NCBI GenBank assembly: GCA_019747705.1 | Contig: JAIEQM010000006.1 | Coordinates: forward strand, 25,818-89,817 | Direction: 5' to 3' | From: Chitinophagaceae bacterium | Lineage (GTDB): Bacteria > Bacteroidota > Bacteroidia > Chitinophagales > Chitinophagaceae | DNA: 64,000 nt | Shown: positions 32,997 to 41,281 of the stretch, in pieces | Layout: every line of letters starts with the position of its first letter | How positions within the stretch are numbered: position 1 is the stretch's first letter | Notes under the pieces: generated by a model | Told to the model about the DNA's origin: nothing | Databases searched by the model: none | Seen by the model: the letters and a program-made list of their open reading frames with translations, nothing else | Program-made: the position numbers and the translations under genes

Positions 32997-33146
32997 TCAT
33001 TTTAAGCCACATAAAGATAACAAAAACTTGCTTATGCTCAATGGTCGGTTATAGCGGCTAACAAAGGCATTGGGGTTGGGGTATTTCTGCTGGGCAAAAG
33101 CGACGGATATCATTAATAACATTATACCTGTAAATAAACTCTTCAT
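32997..33146 (-). pseudogene. Orphan signal-peptide fragment, 3' end replaced
   Basis: From the ATG at 33146 the frame reads a good signal peptide (MKSLFTGIMLLMISVAFAQQ) and then KYPNPNAFVSRYNRPLS. It stops at 32997 after 49 codons, having run through the AGCGGCTAAC motif. The signal peptide suggests the 5' part of a secreted protein gene that lost its body where the DUF4160/DUF2442 segment begins. Confidence 0.45.
33035..33075 (+). repeat. attC-like end, left side of a putative gene cassette
   Basis: AGCGGCTAACAAAGGCATTG followed by GGGTTGGGG starts at about 33050. Its first ten bases are the inverted equivalent of the motif at 32494-32503, so the two bracket a 546-bp segment containing only the DUF4160/DUF2442 pair. 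On the minus strand it reads ...GTTAGCCGCT and then the cassette. Confidence 0.45.
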
Positions 33147-33500
33147 CACACAAATATAGAATAGCTGCGCATTGATTTGCAGAAATAAAGAGTGTAAGTT
33201 TTTATTGCTTAAAAGGAATCGCCGCAGGGTCTGTTTTCTTTGTTTTGTGTTTCAACGTTTAGCTGTTACTTTTACGCCTCGCAAAAAGAAGTATAATAAT
33301 ATAACCCATAAAAATTAACAAGTAATTTACAGCAACCGGCGATGTTAATTTTTTTGGTGAATACCATCTGGCAAACTCTAAACACTAAAATTAAGGCATG
33401 AAATAATCATTAAAAATCAGCAGCCCATCTTTACACCAACCGGGATGATAATTGTTAATGATTCTACTTTGTGGCAAAAACTTAAAATAAAAATGAACAC
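33147..33500. other. Intergenic region, nothing identified
   Basis: 354 nt, AT-rich, between the orphan fragment and the methyltransferase gene. I see no ORF, RNA gene, terminator or full promoter match. TACTTTG at about 33467 is one base short of a -7 element. Confidence 0.4.
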
Positions 33501-34220
33501 ATGAAACTTTTTATTATACGCTATCTGAAAATCGGGTTTGTTTATCTGCGCCTGCATGTGCTGTTTGATTTATTTTCATCATTGTATGCCAACCTGTATT
33601 ATTTATCCAAATTTTCCAAATGGCGGGCCACACATAAAAAAGTAAAGTATAATGACTTTCCTTCTGCCTGGAAATATGAAAAGCGTTATCCGCTCTATAC
33701 CACCATTTTTGAAATGGAAGGTTTGCAGCAGGAAGCTATTGATTATTTTGAATTTGGCGTAGCAGCCGGCCAGTCGTTTAAATGGTTCTTACACCAAAAC
33801 AAAAACCCTGAAAGCAGGTTTGTTGGTTTTGACACATTTACCGGTTTGCCTGAAGATTTTGGCGTGTACAAAAAGGGATCTTTTAATACCAACCACCAAA
33901 CACCAGTAATCAACGATGAGCGGGGAAGTTTTCAGCAGGGTTTATTTCAACAAACACTACCTGCTTTTTTAAAAGACTTTCAGCATCATAAAAGAAAAGT
34001 GGTGATGATGGATGCAGATTTGTACAGCGCTACATTATTTGTGTTAGCTGCACTGGGCCCTCATTTTAAAAAAGATGATATAATTATCTTTGATCAGTTT
34101 TCGGTGCCAACCCATGAGTTTAAAGCGTGGTATGAATTTGCCCGATTATATCCAACAGTACAAATGGAATTAATAGCGGCAGGTAATAATTATTATTTCT
34201 CTGTATTTAAAATTCTTTAA
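33501..34220 (+). CDS. TylF/MycF-type SAM-dependent methyltransferase
   Basis: 239 residues. YFEFGVAAGQSFKWFLHQNK (about 81-100) is the SAM-binding motif, FVGFDTFTGLPEDFGVY is characteristic of macrocin O-methyltransferase-like proteins, and KRKVVMMDADLYSATLFVL carries the metal-binding Asp motif. FDQFSVPTHEFKAWYEF near the C-terminus is also family-typical. Such enzymes methylate sugar hydroxyls in antibiotics and surface glycans; the substrate here is unknown. It is a single gene without obvious partners. Confidence 0.82.
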   Translation: MKLFIIRYLKIGFVYLRLHVLFDLFSSLYANLYYLSKFSKWRATHKKVKYNDFPSAWKYEKRYPLYTTIFEMEGLQQEAIDYFEFGVAAGQSFKWFLHQNKNPESRFVGFDTFTGLPEDFGVYKKGSFNTNHQTPVINDERGSFQQGLFQQTLPAFLKDFQHHKRKVVMMDADLYSATLFVLAALGPHFKKDDIIIFDQFSVPTHEFKAWYEFARLYPTVQMELIAAGNNYYFSVFKIL

Positions 34221-34300
34221 TGGGTTGTTTGTGCTGTTTGGCTGCTCACAAATGCCAGTGCATTCACCTTTGCCAAATTTTTAACTGAATGATGAAGGGC

Positions 34301-34360
34301 TGCCCCGCTTAGGCGGAAATGCGCCCGTCCGCAGGCGGGGCATTGAAGACGGGCGGGGAA
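34301..34360. repeat. GC-rich palindromic repeat
   Basis: TGCCCCGCTTAGGCGG (34301-34316) pairs imperfectly with CCGCAGGCGGGGCA (34329-34342), and a further ACGGGCGGGG follows. It resembles, but is not identical to, the palindromes inserted in the tRNA copies. Confidence 0.6.
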
Positions 34361-34398
34361 CAGCAGTTTCATTTATAACTGTAAGTTGAGAGCCCCCC

Positions 34399-34430
34399 TT
34401 GCATTTCACAAAAAAAAATGGCTATATTTG
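34399..34430 (+). promoter_or_regulatory. Putative greA promoter
   Basis: TTG (34399-34401), a 21-nt spacer and TATATTTG (34423-34430). The leader to the ATG would be about 75 nt and contains GAGGAGG just before the start (34499-34505), one of the few clear Shine-Dalgarno-like sequences in the window. Confidence 0.6.
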
Positions 34431-34509
34431 CTTCATACTTATAGCAACGCTTCAGCTCATACCTGGGGCGTTGTTATTTTTTTCTGTTTAAACGAAACGA
34501 GGAGGTTTT

Positions 34510-34980
34510 ATGAGTATTCAATATGTAACAAAAGAAACACTTGAAAAAATGCAGGCTGAACTGCAGGAAATGAAAGGTGTGCAGCGCCCTGCAGCATCAC
34601 GGGCCATTGCTGAAGCACGTGAAAAAGGTGATTTAAAAGAAAACGCTGAATATGATGCGGCCAAAGAAGCGCAGGGCATGCTGGAGGCAAAAATTAAACA
34701 ACTGGAAAGCATGATTGCCACTGCACGCATTGTGGATGAAGCTACCATTGATACCAGCCGTGTAGCTATTTTAACAAAGGTAACGGTAACCAATATGGCT
34801 ACTAAAAAACAGGTAACCTACCAGATAGTGAGTGAAAAAGAAGCCGACCTGAAAGCCGGTAAAATTTCTTTTTCTTCTCCCATTGGAAAAGGGCTGCTGG
34901 GTAAAGCCATTGGTGATATTGCAGAAGTACAGGTGCCGGCAGGTACACTTAAGTTTAAAGTGGATGCTATTACCATCTGA
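34510..34980 (+). CDS. greA: Transcription elongation factor GreA
   Basis: 156 residues, the usual GreA length. The N-terminal coiled coil (VTKETLEKMQAELQEM...) carries the conserved acidic tip region REKGDLKENAEYDAAKEAQG (about 38-57). The C-terminal FKBP-like domain has YQIVSEKEADLKAGKISFSS and PIGKGLLGKAIGD. GreA stimulates RNA cleavage by backtracked RNA polymerase. A weak CCCC/GGGG hairpin followed by six T lies at 34999-35035. Confidence 0.97.
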   Translation: MSIQYVTKETLEKMQAELQEMKGVQRPAASRAIAEAREKGDLKENAEYDAAKEAQGMLEAKIKQLESMIATARIVDEATIDTSRVAILTKVTVTNMATKKQVTYQIVSEKEADLKAGKISFSSPIGKGLLGKAIGDIAEVQVPAGTLKFKVDAITI

Positions 34981-35138
34981 ACAAAATTTGAAAAAACAAC
35001 CCCTCTAAAAGTCCTGCAGCAACGGGGCTTTTTTATTTTGGGTGAACGGCGTTTGCGTTGTGAGTTGTAGATTTGCCCATGAGCAGTAAGCGTTTACAAA
35101 TGCTGTTGCTTACTTTAAAAAGTAAACTCTTTGGAGGC

Positions 35139-35531
35139 ATGACCATTTTTTCAAAAATTATTGCAGGAGAAATACCTTCTTTTAAAATTGCAGAAAATGA
35201 AAAGTTTTATGCCTTCCTGGATATTTTTCCGTTAGTGGAGGGGCATACGCTCATTGTTCCTAAAACGGAAACGGACAGGTTTTTTGATGTGGATGATGAA
35301 TATCTTTCAGAAATTTTAGTGTTTGCCAAACCCATTGCACATGCCATTGAAGCCGCTTTTAATTGTAACCGTGTGGGTTTGTCAGTAGTGGGCCTGGAAG
35401 TGCCGCATGCGCATTTACATTTGGTGCCCATTCATACGGCTGATGATTTGAACTTTACAAGACCCAAATTAAAACTTACTCATGAGCAGTTACAGAAAGC
35501 TCAGCAAAAAATACTTTCTCATTTAAACTGA
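35139..35531 (+). CDS. HIT family protein
   Basis: 130 residues from the ATG at 35139 (MTIFSKIIAGEIPSFKIAEN), which is preceded by GGAGG (35133-35137); the longer frame from 35073 is not supported. The histidine-triad motif is VPHAHLHLVP near residue 88. It binds nucleotides and is probably a purine-nucleoside phosphoramidase or Hint-like hydrolase. The ATG of the next gene overlaps its stop codon by one base. Confidence 0.93.
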   Translation: MTIFSKIIAGEIPSFKIAENEKFYAFLDIFPLVEGHTLIVPKTETDRFFDVDDEYLSEILVFAKPIAHAIEAAFNCNRVGLSVVGLEVPHAHLHLVPIHTADDLNFTRPKLKLTHEQLQKAQQKILSHLN

Positions 35532-35911
35532 TGTTTATGTATGTTAAAGATGATTATGGCTACAAAAAAAGAGTGGTTAAAAGAACCAGACGCCCGCCAT
35601 TAATCAGCATTCTGTGTATTGTGCTGGTGGTTCTTGGTTTTTGGAGTATTATCTCTACCTATCTTGGTATATACAGTGGTTTCGGAACATTATATCCGGC
35701 CTTTAATGCATTAACCGTTGTTATGGGTTTTGTGGGCATCAGTGGCGTATGGCAAATGGAAAAATGGGGGCCTGTTTCCTTTGCAATTGTAATAGCGCTT
35801 AAAATACTGGTGGATTTAATCTGGGGCTATCTCAATCCCTGGTATTTACTGGTATTGGTGCCTGTTACATTTTTTTTGCTGTTGCTGCCCAAAATGAAAA
35901 ATACTGATTGA
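35531..35911 (+). CDS. Small multispanning membrane protein
   Basis: 126 residues with a basic N-terminus (KKRVVKRTRRPP) and four predicted transmembrane helices. It contains FGTLYPAFNALTVVMGFVGI and MEKWGPVSFAIVIALKILVD. No family recognised. Translationally coupled to the HIT gene (TGATG-type overlap) and convergent with ruvC, with 2 nt between stops. Confidence 0.75.
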   Translation: MFMYVKDDYGYKKRVVKRTRRPPLISILCIVLVVLGFWSIISTYLGIYSGFGTLYPAFNALTVVMGFVGISGVWQMEKWGPVSFAIVIALKILVDLIWGYLNPWYLLVLVPVTFFLLLLPKMKNTD

Positions 35912-35913
35912 TT

Positions 35914-36477
35914 TCATTTCTTTAATCGTTGCGGGTTCTTTTTTATAAAATCATCCCAGCCTTTTGCTTTGCTAGTAGCCCTGTTCATAACACTGCTCGT
36001 CTGGAAGTGATGGCATAATGCAACAGCCAGTGCATCTGTAGCATCATAATATTTGGGTTTGGCTTTAAACTGTAAATAATGCTGCAGCATTTTCCATACC
36101 TGTTCTTTATCGGCATTACCATTCCCTGTTACCGATTGTTTTATTTTTTTGGGCGAATATTCCGTAACAGTTAAACCTGCACTCATAGCAGCGGCAATAG
36201 CCACACCCTGCGCCCTTCCCAGTTTGAGCATACTTTGTACGTTTTTGCCAAAGAAGGGGGCTTCAATGGCAAAATCATCAGGATGATGTGTTTGAATGAT
36301 TGTGTTGATTTTTTCATGAATCAACTGGAGGCGTACATAAATATCTTTATAACCACTCAGTTTCAATACATCCATATCAATAACTGATAGTTGCTTGCCT
36401 TTACAGCCAATGAGCCCGTAACCCATTACTACAGTACCCGGATCGATGCCCAAAATGATTTTAGAGAAAGTTTGCAA
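35914..36477 (-). CDS. ruvC: Holliday junction resolvase RuvC
   Basis: A 187-residue endonuclease that cleaves Holliday junctions. The acidic catalytic residues are visible in ILGIDPGTVVMGYG (first Asp), FAIEAPFFGKN (Glu) and YDATDALAVALCHH (last two Asp). RAQGVAIAAA is also typical. The C-terminus has a short basic tail (SKAKGWDDFIKKNPQRLKK). The usual ruvA/ruvB neighbours are not present. Confidence 0.95.
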   Translation of the reverse strand: MQTFSKIILGIDPGTVVMGYGLIGCKGKQLSVIDMDVLKLSGYKDIYVRLQLIHEKINTIIQTHHPDDFAIEAPFFGKNVQSMLKLGRAQGVAIAAAMSAGLTVTEYSPKKIKQSVTGNGNADKEQVWKMLQHYLQFKAKPKYYDATDALAVALCHHFQTSSVMNRATSKAKGWDDFIKKNPQRLKK

Positions 36478-36486
36478 GCAGGAGGT

Positions 36487-36494
36487 TATTTTTG
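36487..36494 (+). promoter_or_regulatory. Putative -7 element TATTTTTG
   Basis: TATTTTTG at 36487-36494 matches TAnnTTTG. No well-spaced -33 element is present. It would start transcription near 36500, about 10 nt before the proposed CTG start codon at 36510. Confidence 0.4.
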
Positions 36495-36509
36495 AACAAA
36501 TAACCGAAA

Positions 36510-37499
36510 CTGAAGAAGAATTTCAAAATCTTTATTAATTACTTCCTTGGCCCCCTGCTTTTTGTATGGATTAGTGTTTCATTGTACAACCAAATCAGGC
36601 ATCAGCCCGACTTACCGCTTGCCTGGCAACAAACAAAAAACGCAGTGGCCGGCAGCGGCGCATGGCAATTATGGCTGGCGGTTTTCTTAATGCCGCTGAA
36701 CTGGAGTATTGAAAGCTATAAATGGTATGTACTGGTGAATAAATTTCAGAAACTTTCATTTGTAAAAAGCTTTGAGGCAGTGCTCAGCGGTTTATCATTA
36801 GCAATGAACACACCCAACCGTATTGGCGAATATGGCGGCAGGGTGCTGTATCTTCAGCCGGAGTTTCGTTACCGGGGTGTGGCGTTAACCATTCTGTGCA
36901 GCGTTTCGCAGCTCTTTGTAACCTTAGTAGTTGGGTTTTTCAGTTTGCTCATTTTAAAACCCCAGTTACAATCCGTGCATTTCAGCGGAACAGCATTAAC
37001 GGATATACTGCTTAATGTATTTTTATATGCAGTACTGGCTATGGCAGTTGTAACGGGTTTGTTTTACTTCCGGTTACAGTGGCTGGTAAAAGTGATGAAG
37101 TGGATACCATTTGTAAAAGAAAAATTTTCGTTTGCATTTGTGCCGGAGCATTTGAAAGGAAAGACCATGGTGAAAATATTATTTTATTCCTTTCTGCGTT
37201 TTATGGTATTTGCAGCACAGTATGTGCTTTTATGGAAGGCATTGAATGCGGGAATAGATGCATGGCAGGGATTTTGGTGTATAGCGCTGGTATTTTTAAT
37301 TATGGCGATTGTACCCAGTTTCGCCATTGCAGAAATTGGAATAAGAGGTAAAGTGGCGCTAAGTATTGCAGGGCTGTTCAGCGTAAACAGTTTGGCCATA
37401 CTGGCCGGAACAGTAGGTATATGGTTACTCAATCTTGTATTACCGGCTTTAACCGGCAGTTTGTTTTTATTAACGGTAAAAATTTTTAAAGAACGATGA
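36510..37499 (+). CDS. Lysylphosphatidylglycerol synthase TM-region-like protein (UPF0104), probable CTG start
   Basis: A polytopic inner-membrane protein of the LPG_synthase_TM/UPF0104 family, with ALNWSIESYKW-type and NTPNRIGEYGGRVLYL motifs and FAIAEIGIRGKVAL near the C-terminus. The first ATG/GTG/TTG in frame is the TTG at 36582, but that start cuts off a first membrane helix. The 24 upstream codons read KKNFKIFINYFLGPLLFVWI and onward and look like genuine protein. Between the in-frame TAA at 36501 and 36582 the best start is CTG at 36510, giving 329 residues. Function unknown, perhaps lipid-related. It overlaps the next gene by 4 nt. Confidence 0.75.
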   Translation: MKKNFKIFINYFLGPLLFVWISVSLYNQIRHQPDLPLAWQQTKNAVAGSGAWQLWLAVFLMPLNWSIESYKWYVLVNKFQKLSFVKSFEAVLSGLSLAMNTPNRIGEYGGRVLYLQPEFRYRGVALTILCSVSQLFVTLVVGFFSLLILKPQLQSVHFSGTALTDILLNVFLYAVLAMAVVTGLFYFRLQWLVKVMKWIPFVKEKFSFAFVPEHLKGKTMVKILFYSFLRFMVFAAQYVLLWKALNAGIDAWQGFWCIALVFLIMAIVPSFAIAEIGIRGKVALSIAGLFSVNSLAILAGTVGIWLLNLVLPALTGSLFLLTVKIFKER

Positions 37500-38302
37500 G
37501 GTGGTTATCAATTATAATTGTACTGGTGTTTATTTCTGCATCCCATAAAACACAGGCCCCTCTACCTGCAACGGATGAGTTTTGCGGCATGCGGAATTAT
37601 GCATGGCAGGCGGGTGAAGGTATTACGTTCCATGTATATTATACACTGGCAGGTATTTATGTATATGGAGGTGAAGCCAATTTTAATATCACTAATGAAC
37701 GGCTGAATAACAAACCCGTTTATCATATTGTGGGTGATGGCAAAACCAATTCCTTCTTTGATGGTTTTTTTAAAGTGAGGGACCGCTATGAAACTTATGT
37801 TGACACCGCTACCATGCAGCCCTATAAATTCATCCGCAATGTAAATGAAGGAGATTATAAAAAATTTGAAACTGTAACCTTTAACCAGCAGGCCAATACT
37901 GCCACAACATCTACCGGAACTTATAAAACGCCCAATTGTGTGCAGGATGTGCTCAGCGCCATTTATTATGCCCGCAATATTGATTTTAATAAATACCAGC
38001 CGGGTGCACAAATACCTTTTAGTATGTTTATTGATGATAAATCCTATAACCTCTATGTACGCTATCTCGGCAAAGAGCGGGTTAAAACAAAATACGGAAA
38101 GTTCAATGCCATTAAATTTAAGCCACTGCTCATTGAAGGAACTATTTTTACCGGCGGCGAAAAAATGACCGTATGGGTTACAGACGATGCCAATAAAATA
38201 CCCGTGCGTATTGAAAGCCCGATTTCCGTTGGCAGTGTAAAGATTGATATGATGGATTATAAAAACACCCGCTATCCCATGACAGCGCAAATTAAAAGAT
38301 GA
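37496..38302 (+). CDS. DUF3108 periplasmic protein
   Basis: 268 residues with a short signal peptide (about 1-20, MRWLSIIIVLVFISASH). The DUF3108 core is rich in beta strands: YAWQAGEGITFHVYYTLAGI, GEANFNI, FKVRDRYETYVDTATMQPYK and GKFNAIKFKPLLIEGTIF. Members are thought to resemble lipoprotein-localisation folds; function is not established. ATGA overlap with the upstream membrane protein gene suggests that the two work together. Confidence 0.85.
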   Translation: MRWLSIIIVLVFISASHKTQAPLPATDEFCGMRNYAWQAGEGITFHVYYTLAGIYVYGGEANFNITNERLNNKPVYHIVGDGKTNSFFDGFFKVRDRYETYVDTATMQPYKFIRNVNEGDYKKFETVTFNQQANTATTSTGTYKTPNCVQDVLSAIYYARNIDFNKYQPGAQIPFSMFIDDKSYNLYVRYLGKERVKTKYGKFNAIKFKPLLIEGTIFTGGEKMTVWVTDDANKIPVRIESPISVGSVKIDMMDYKNTRYPMTAQIKR

Positions 38303-39196
38303 TCAGATAGTGCTGAGATCAAAAGCATCCTTCATTCGAATTCCTTTTTCTGTTTTTTGCAAAGTGCAGCATTCTATTTTAGGGTCATGCTCAAAGAAGA
38401 GAATATAATCTCCCGCTGCAGCTTCATCTAAAAAAGCTTTCTTTTCATTAAGTGTGGTAAGCGGAAACATATCATAGCCCATTACATAAGGCAAAGGAAT
38501 ATGAGCGGCCGATGGAAGCAAATCAGCCATGTACACAATGGTTTTTCCATTGTAGTTGATTTGGGGAAGCATCATATCTTTTGTATGGCCACTTACAAAA
38601 CGAATTGATATATTCTCAGAAAAAGAAACTTCAGGAAGTCTGTTATCAATAGTTATTGACCATCCTTCTTGTCCTGTATCTTTTTTCCACCAATGCTCAA
38701 CAAATTTCAGCTGTCCGCTTTCCTGTATCGGTAAAATATTTTCTTTTAAGAAAGATGCTTTTTCTCTTGCATTGGGGTGCACCGCCCAATCCCAATGTGC
38801 CTCATTACTCCAGTAAGTGGCATTTTTAAATGCAGTCACCAATTTGCCATCAACTAAATCAACTGCCCCGCCGCAGTGGTCAAAATGCAAATGGGTGAGA
38901 ATAACATCTGTAATATCATCAGCGCTAAAGCCATGTTTGGCCAAAGATGAATGCAGTGTATCATCGCCATGTAAATAATAATGACTCCGGAATTTTGCAT
39001 CCTGCTTGGCGCCGTTGCCGGTGTCAATTAAAATTAAGCGGTTATCATCTTCAATCAGCAAACAACGGAGTGCCCAGTTGCACATATTGTTTTCATCAGC
39101 CGGGTTGAGTTTGTTCCAGATGCTTTTGGGCACCACGCCAAACATGGCGCCGCCATCGAGTTTGAAATAACCGGTGTTAATGGTATAGAGGTTCAT
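38303..39196 (-). CDS. MBL-fold metallo-hydrolase
   Basis: 297 residues from the ATG at 39196 (MNLYTINTGYFKLDGGAMFG), 2 nt after the stop of the transporter gene. The zinc-binding motif THLHFDHCGG is near residue 103, with further His/Asp ligands in FVSGHTKDMM and VYMADLLPSAAHIPL. The layout resembles AHL-lactonase-like or quorum-quenching-type members, but the substrate cannot be told from sequence. It lies tail-to-tail with the DUF3108 gene with no spacing. Confidence 0.87.
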   Translation of the reverse strand: MNLYTINTGYFKLDGGAMFGVVPKSIWNKLNPADENNMCNWALRCLLIEDDNRLILIDTGNGAKQDAKFRSHYYLHGDDTLHSSLAKHGFSADDITDVILTHLHFDHCGGAVDLVDGKLVTAFKNATYWSNEAHWDWAVHPNAREKASFLKENILPIQESGQLKFVEHWWKKDTGQEGWSITIDNRLPEVSFSENISIRFVSGHTKDMMLPQINYNGKTIVYMADLLPSAAHIPLPYVMGYDMFPLTTLNEKKAFLDEAAAGDYILFFEHDPKIECCTLQKTEKGIRMKDAFDLSTI

Positions 39197-39198
39197 AA

Positions 39199-40485
39199 TC
39201 AGGCATTCGTTTTTTTCTGAACTGCCGAAGTTAGCAGTAACCATATTAATCCTAAAACAAAAAATACAATTAATGCTAAAATAGAATTCCGCATATTACC
39301 GGTTATCCCTTCAATAAAACCAAAGCTGAACAATCCAATTACAATTGCCAGTTTTTCAGTTACATCATAAAAGCTAAAGAAGGAAGTAGTGTCTTTTGTT
39401 TCCGGCATGAGCTTGGAATAGGTGGAACGGCTGAGTGATTGAATACCACCCATCACCAAACCAACTAGTGAAGCAAGAATATAAAAATGAAGTTCTGTGG
39501 TAACAAAATAACCTATGGCACAAACTGCAACCCAAAGTAATACTGCAAAAATTAAAATGCGGATGTTACCATGCTTTTCTGATAGTCTTGACATAGCAAT
39601 AGCGCCAACTATTGCAACCAGTTGAATAATAACAGCAGTAATTATTAAACGATCATCAGGAAGCTTTAAAATTTTAATACCAAAATCAATTGCTACCAGC
39701 ATTACTGTTTGCACACCCATGCTGTAAAAAAAGAAAGCTGTAAGAAAGCGTTTGAGGACGGGCATGTGAATGAGCTGCTCCCACACCAGCTTTAATTCAT
39801 GAAACCCATTTACAAGTACATGTGTTTTTAATTTACGGTCGCTTTTGGCGCTTATGGGCAAATGTTTAAAAGGAATTTGTGCAAAACCAATCCACCACAA
39901 TCCCACCAGGAAAAATGTAATTTTCAAAGCAAGAGCTTTGTCTTTCATAGTCATTACCAGTGCAAAGCCCACCATCTGCATCAGTACACTGCCAATATAC
40001 CCAAACGAATAACCTTTTGCACTCACTCTGTCCCGGTCTTCTTCTGCAGTAATATCCGGCAAATATGAATTATAGAAAACCTGTGAACCATAAAAACCAA
40101 TGCCGGCAAACATAAAACAGAACAAACCAAAAGTTACTGTATCTGCATCAAAGAAAAACATGAGTGAACAACTGAGCGCTCCCATGTAGCAGAAGAAGCG
40201 CATAAAATTTTTCTTGTTGCCTTTATAATCAGCAATAGAAGAAAGAATGGGACTAATGGCAGCGATGATGAGAAAACCTGCGGCCAGCACATAATCTTTG
40301 ATTTCTGTATTTACATAAGTACGTCCCAGAAATATAACGCCTTTTTCAAAACCCTTATTGGCTGTTCTTGTTACTGCTGCATAATAAGCAGGAAAAAAAG
40401 TTGTAGTAATCACAAGGTTGTAAACACTGTTGGCCCAGTCATACATGGCCCAGGCGTTTACAACTTTTTGGGGAGCAGTTTGCAT
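39199..40485 (-). CDS. MFS transporter, UMF1/Atg22-like
   Basis: 428 residues from the ATG at 40485 (MQTAPQKVVNAWAMYDWANS). The longer frame from 40671 reads into the HEPN gene and is rejected. MYDWANSVYNLVITTTFFP is the hallmark N-terminal segment of the vacuole-effluxer/UMF1 subfamily. About twelve transmembrane helices follow, with GGIQSLSRSTYSKLMPETKD in the second half. Substrate unknown; amino acid or sugar efflux is possible for the family. Confidence 0.88.
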   Translation of the reverse strand: MQTAPQKVVNAWAMYDWANSVYNLVITTTFFPAYYAAVTRTANKGFEKGVIFLGRTYVNTEIKDYVLAAGFLIIAAISPILSSIADYKGNKKNFMRFFCYMGALSCSLMFFFDADTVTFGLFCFMFAGIGFYGSQVFYNSYLPDITAEEDRDRVSAKGYSFGYIGSVLMQMVGFALVMTMKDKALALKITFFLVGLWWIGFAQIPFKHLPISAKSDRKLKTHVLVNGFHELKLVWEQLIHMPVLKRFLTAFFFYSMGVQTVMLVAIDFGIKILKLPDDRLIITAVIIQLVAIVGAIAMSRLSEKHGNIRILIFAVLLWVAVCAIGYFVTTELHFYILASLVGLVMGGIQSLSRSTYSKLMPETKDTTSFFSFYDVTEKLAIVIGLFSFGFIEGITGNMRNSILALIVFFVLGLIWLLLTSAVQKKTNA

Positions 40486-40525
40486 GCGGAGGTTGGTTTT
40501 TAAAAAGGAAAGTAGGAAGAATTTT

Positions 40526-40915
40526 TCAGGAATTGATAAACTGCAATACGCTGTTATTAAGTATTTCAACCTGTGGTATAAGAGATTGAACAAACTCTTG
40601 TTCAAAATCAATAAAATCAGCATAATCAGATTCCTGCCTCCGGTCAAACAGATTGGCATACAGTTTCCCATATTCCAGCGGAAGCAACCCTGTTTTAATC
40701 TAATGCAGGTTGAATTGTGTTTTTACACCCGTATGGCTTTCCGCCCGGATTCCGCTTTTATTGATGAGAGCGCTGATAAGATAAAATGAAGAATAGTATA
40801 AACGGTTTACAGAAGAATTCCAGCGGCCGTTCTCAGCCAGTAATTTTGCATCAGCAAATGTTTCAGCAGATTTATTGATTCTGTACGTAATATAATCCTG
40901 AGATGCGTTACTCAT
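40526..40915 (-). pseudogene. HEPN domain protein with an in-frame amber codon
   Basis: From the ATG at 40915 the frame gives 71 residues of a HEPN domain (SAETFADAKLLAENGRWNSS, NRLYYSSFYLISALI) and then TAG at 40702-40700. Translation past the TAG in the same frame continues as good HEPN sequence (IKTGLLPLEYGKLYANLFDR, DYADFIDFEQEFV) to a TGA at 40528-40526. The total of 129 codons is the expected length. The gene is either inactivated by one nonsense mutation or read through. It overlaps its partner nucleotidyltransferase gene by 4 nt. Confidence 0.85.
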
Positions 40916-41235
40916 GCAAGATAAATGCCGTCCCGTTTAATATTCTGATAAAGCGGTGTTGGCCGATGTTTTTCTTCCCACACTTTTTTGGAGAACACCA
41001 GCGTTGAGATGGGTTGACCGGTTTCAGGTTCAATGTTATACAATTCATCCCTGTATTCTTTCTCCATCATTCTTGAAACCTGAACTTCATTTAGCAGAAT
41101 AAGAATATCCCAGTCAGCATTCTTAGTTTGTTCATTCCTTGCCCTTGAACCAAATAAGATAACTTCAGCATCAGGGTTTTTTTTCTTAACCCTTTCTGCA
41201 ATCATGTTACGTACTATATGTTCTGCATAAATCAT
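40912..41235 (-). CDS. MNT-type nucleotidyltransferase domain protein (partner of HEPN)
   Basis: A 107-residue minimal nucleotidyltransferase. The signature FGSRARNEQTKNADWDILIL (28-47) contains the GSxAR helix and the DxD-type metal ligands (D41, D43). MNT proteins act as antitoxins of HEPN toxins in type VII toxin-antitoxin systems by modifying the toxin. Here it is upstream of and overlaps the HEPN gene by 4 nt, which is the common order. With the partner interrupted, the module may be dead or attenuated. Confidence 0.9.
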   Translation of the reverse strand: MIYAEHIVRNMIAERVKKKNPDAEVILFGSRARNEQTKNADWDILILLNEVQVSRMMEKEYRDELYNIEPETGQPISTLVFSKKVWEEKHRPTPLYQNIKRDGIYLA

Positions 41236-41281
41236 TACACAAATATAATTGATTCTTCAGGGATACTGCATAGTGAGTTTT

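Noticed and set aside
37562..38290. Long minus-strand ORF (242 codons) opposite the DUF3108 gene
   Set aside because: It is fully antisense to a clear secreted protein gene with matching operon spacing, has odd composition and no recognisable domain.
40486..40671. N-terminal 62-residue extension of the MFS transporter
   Set aside because: The extension overlaps the 3' half of the HEPN gene in another frame. The ATG at 40485 gives the family-typical N-terminus.
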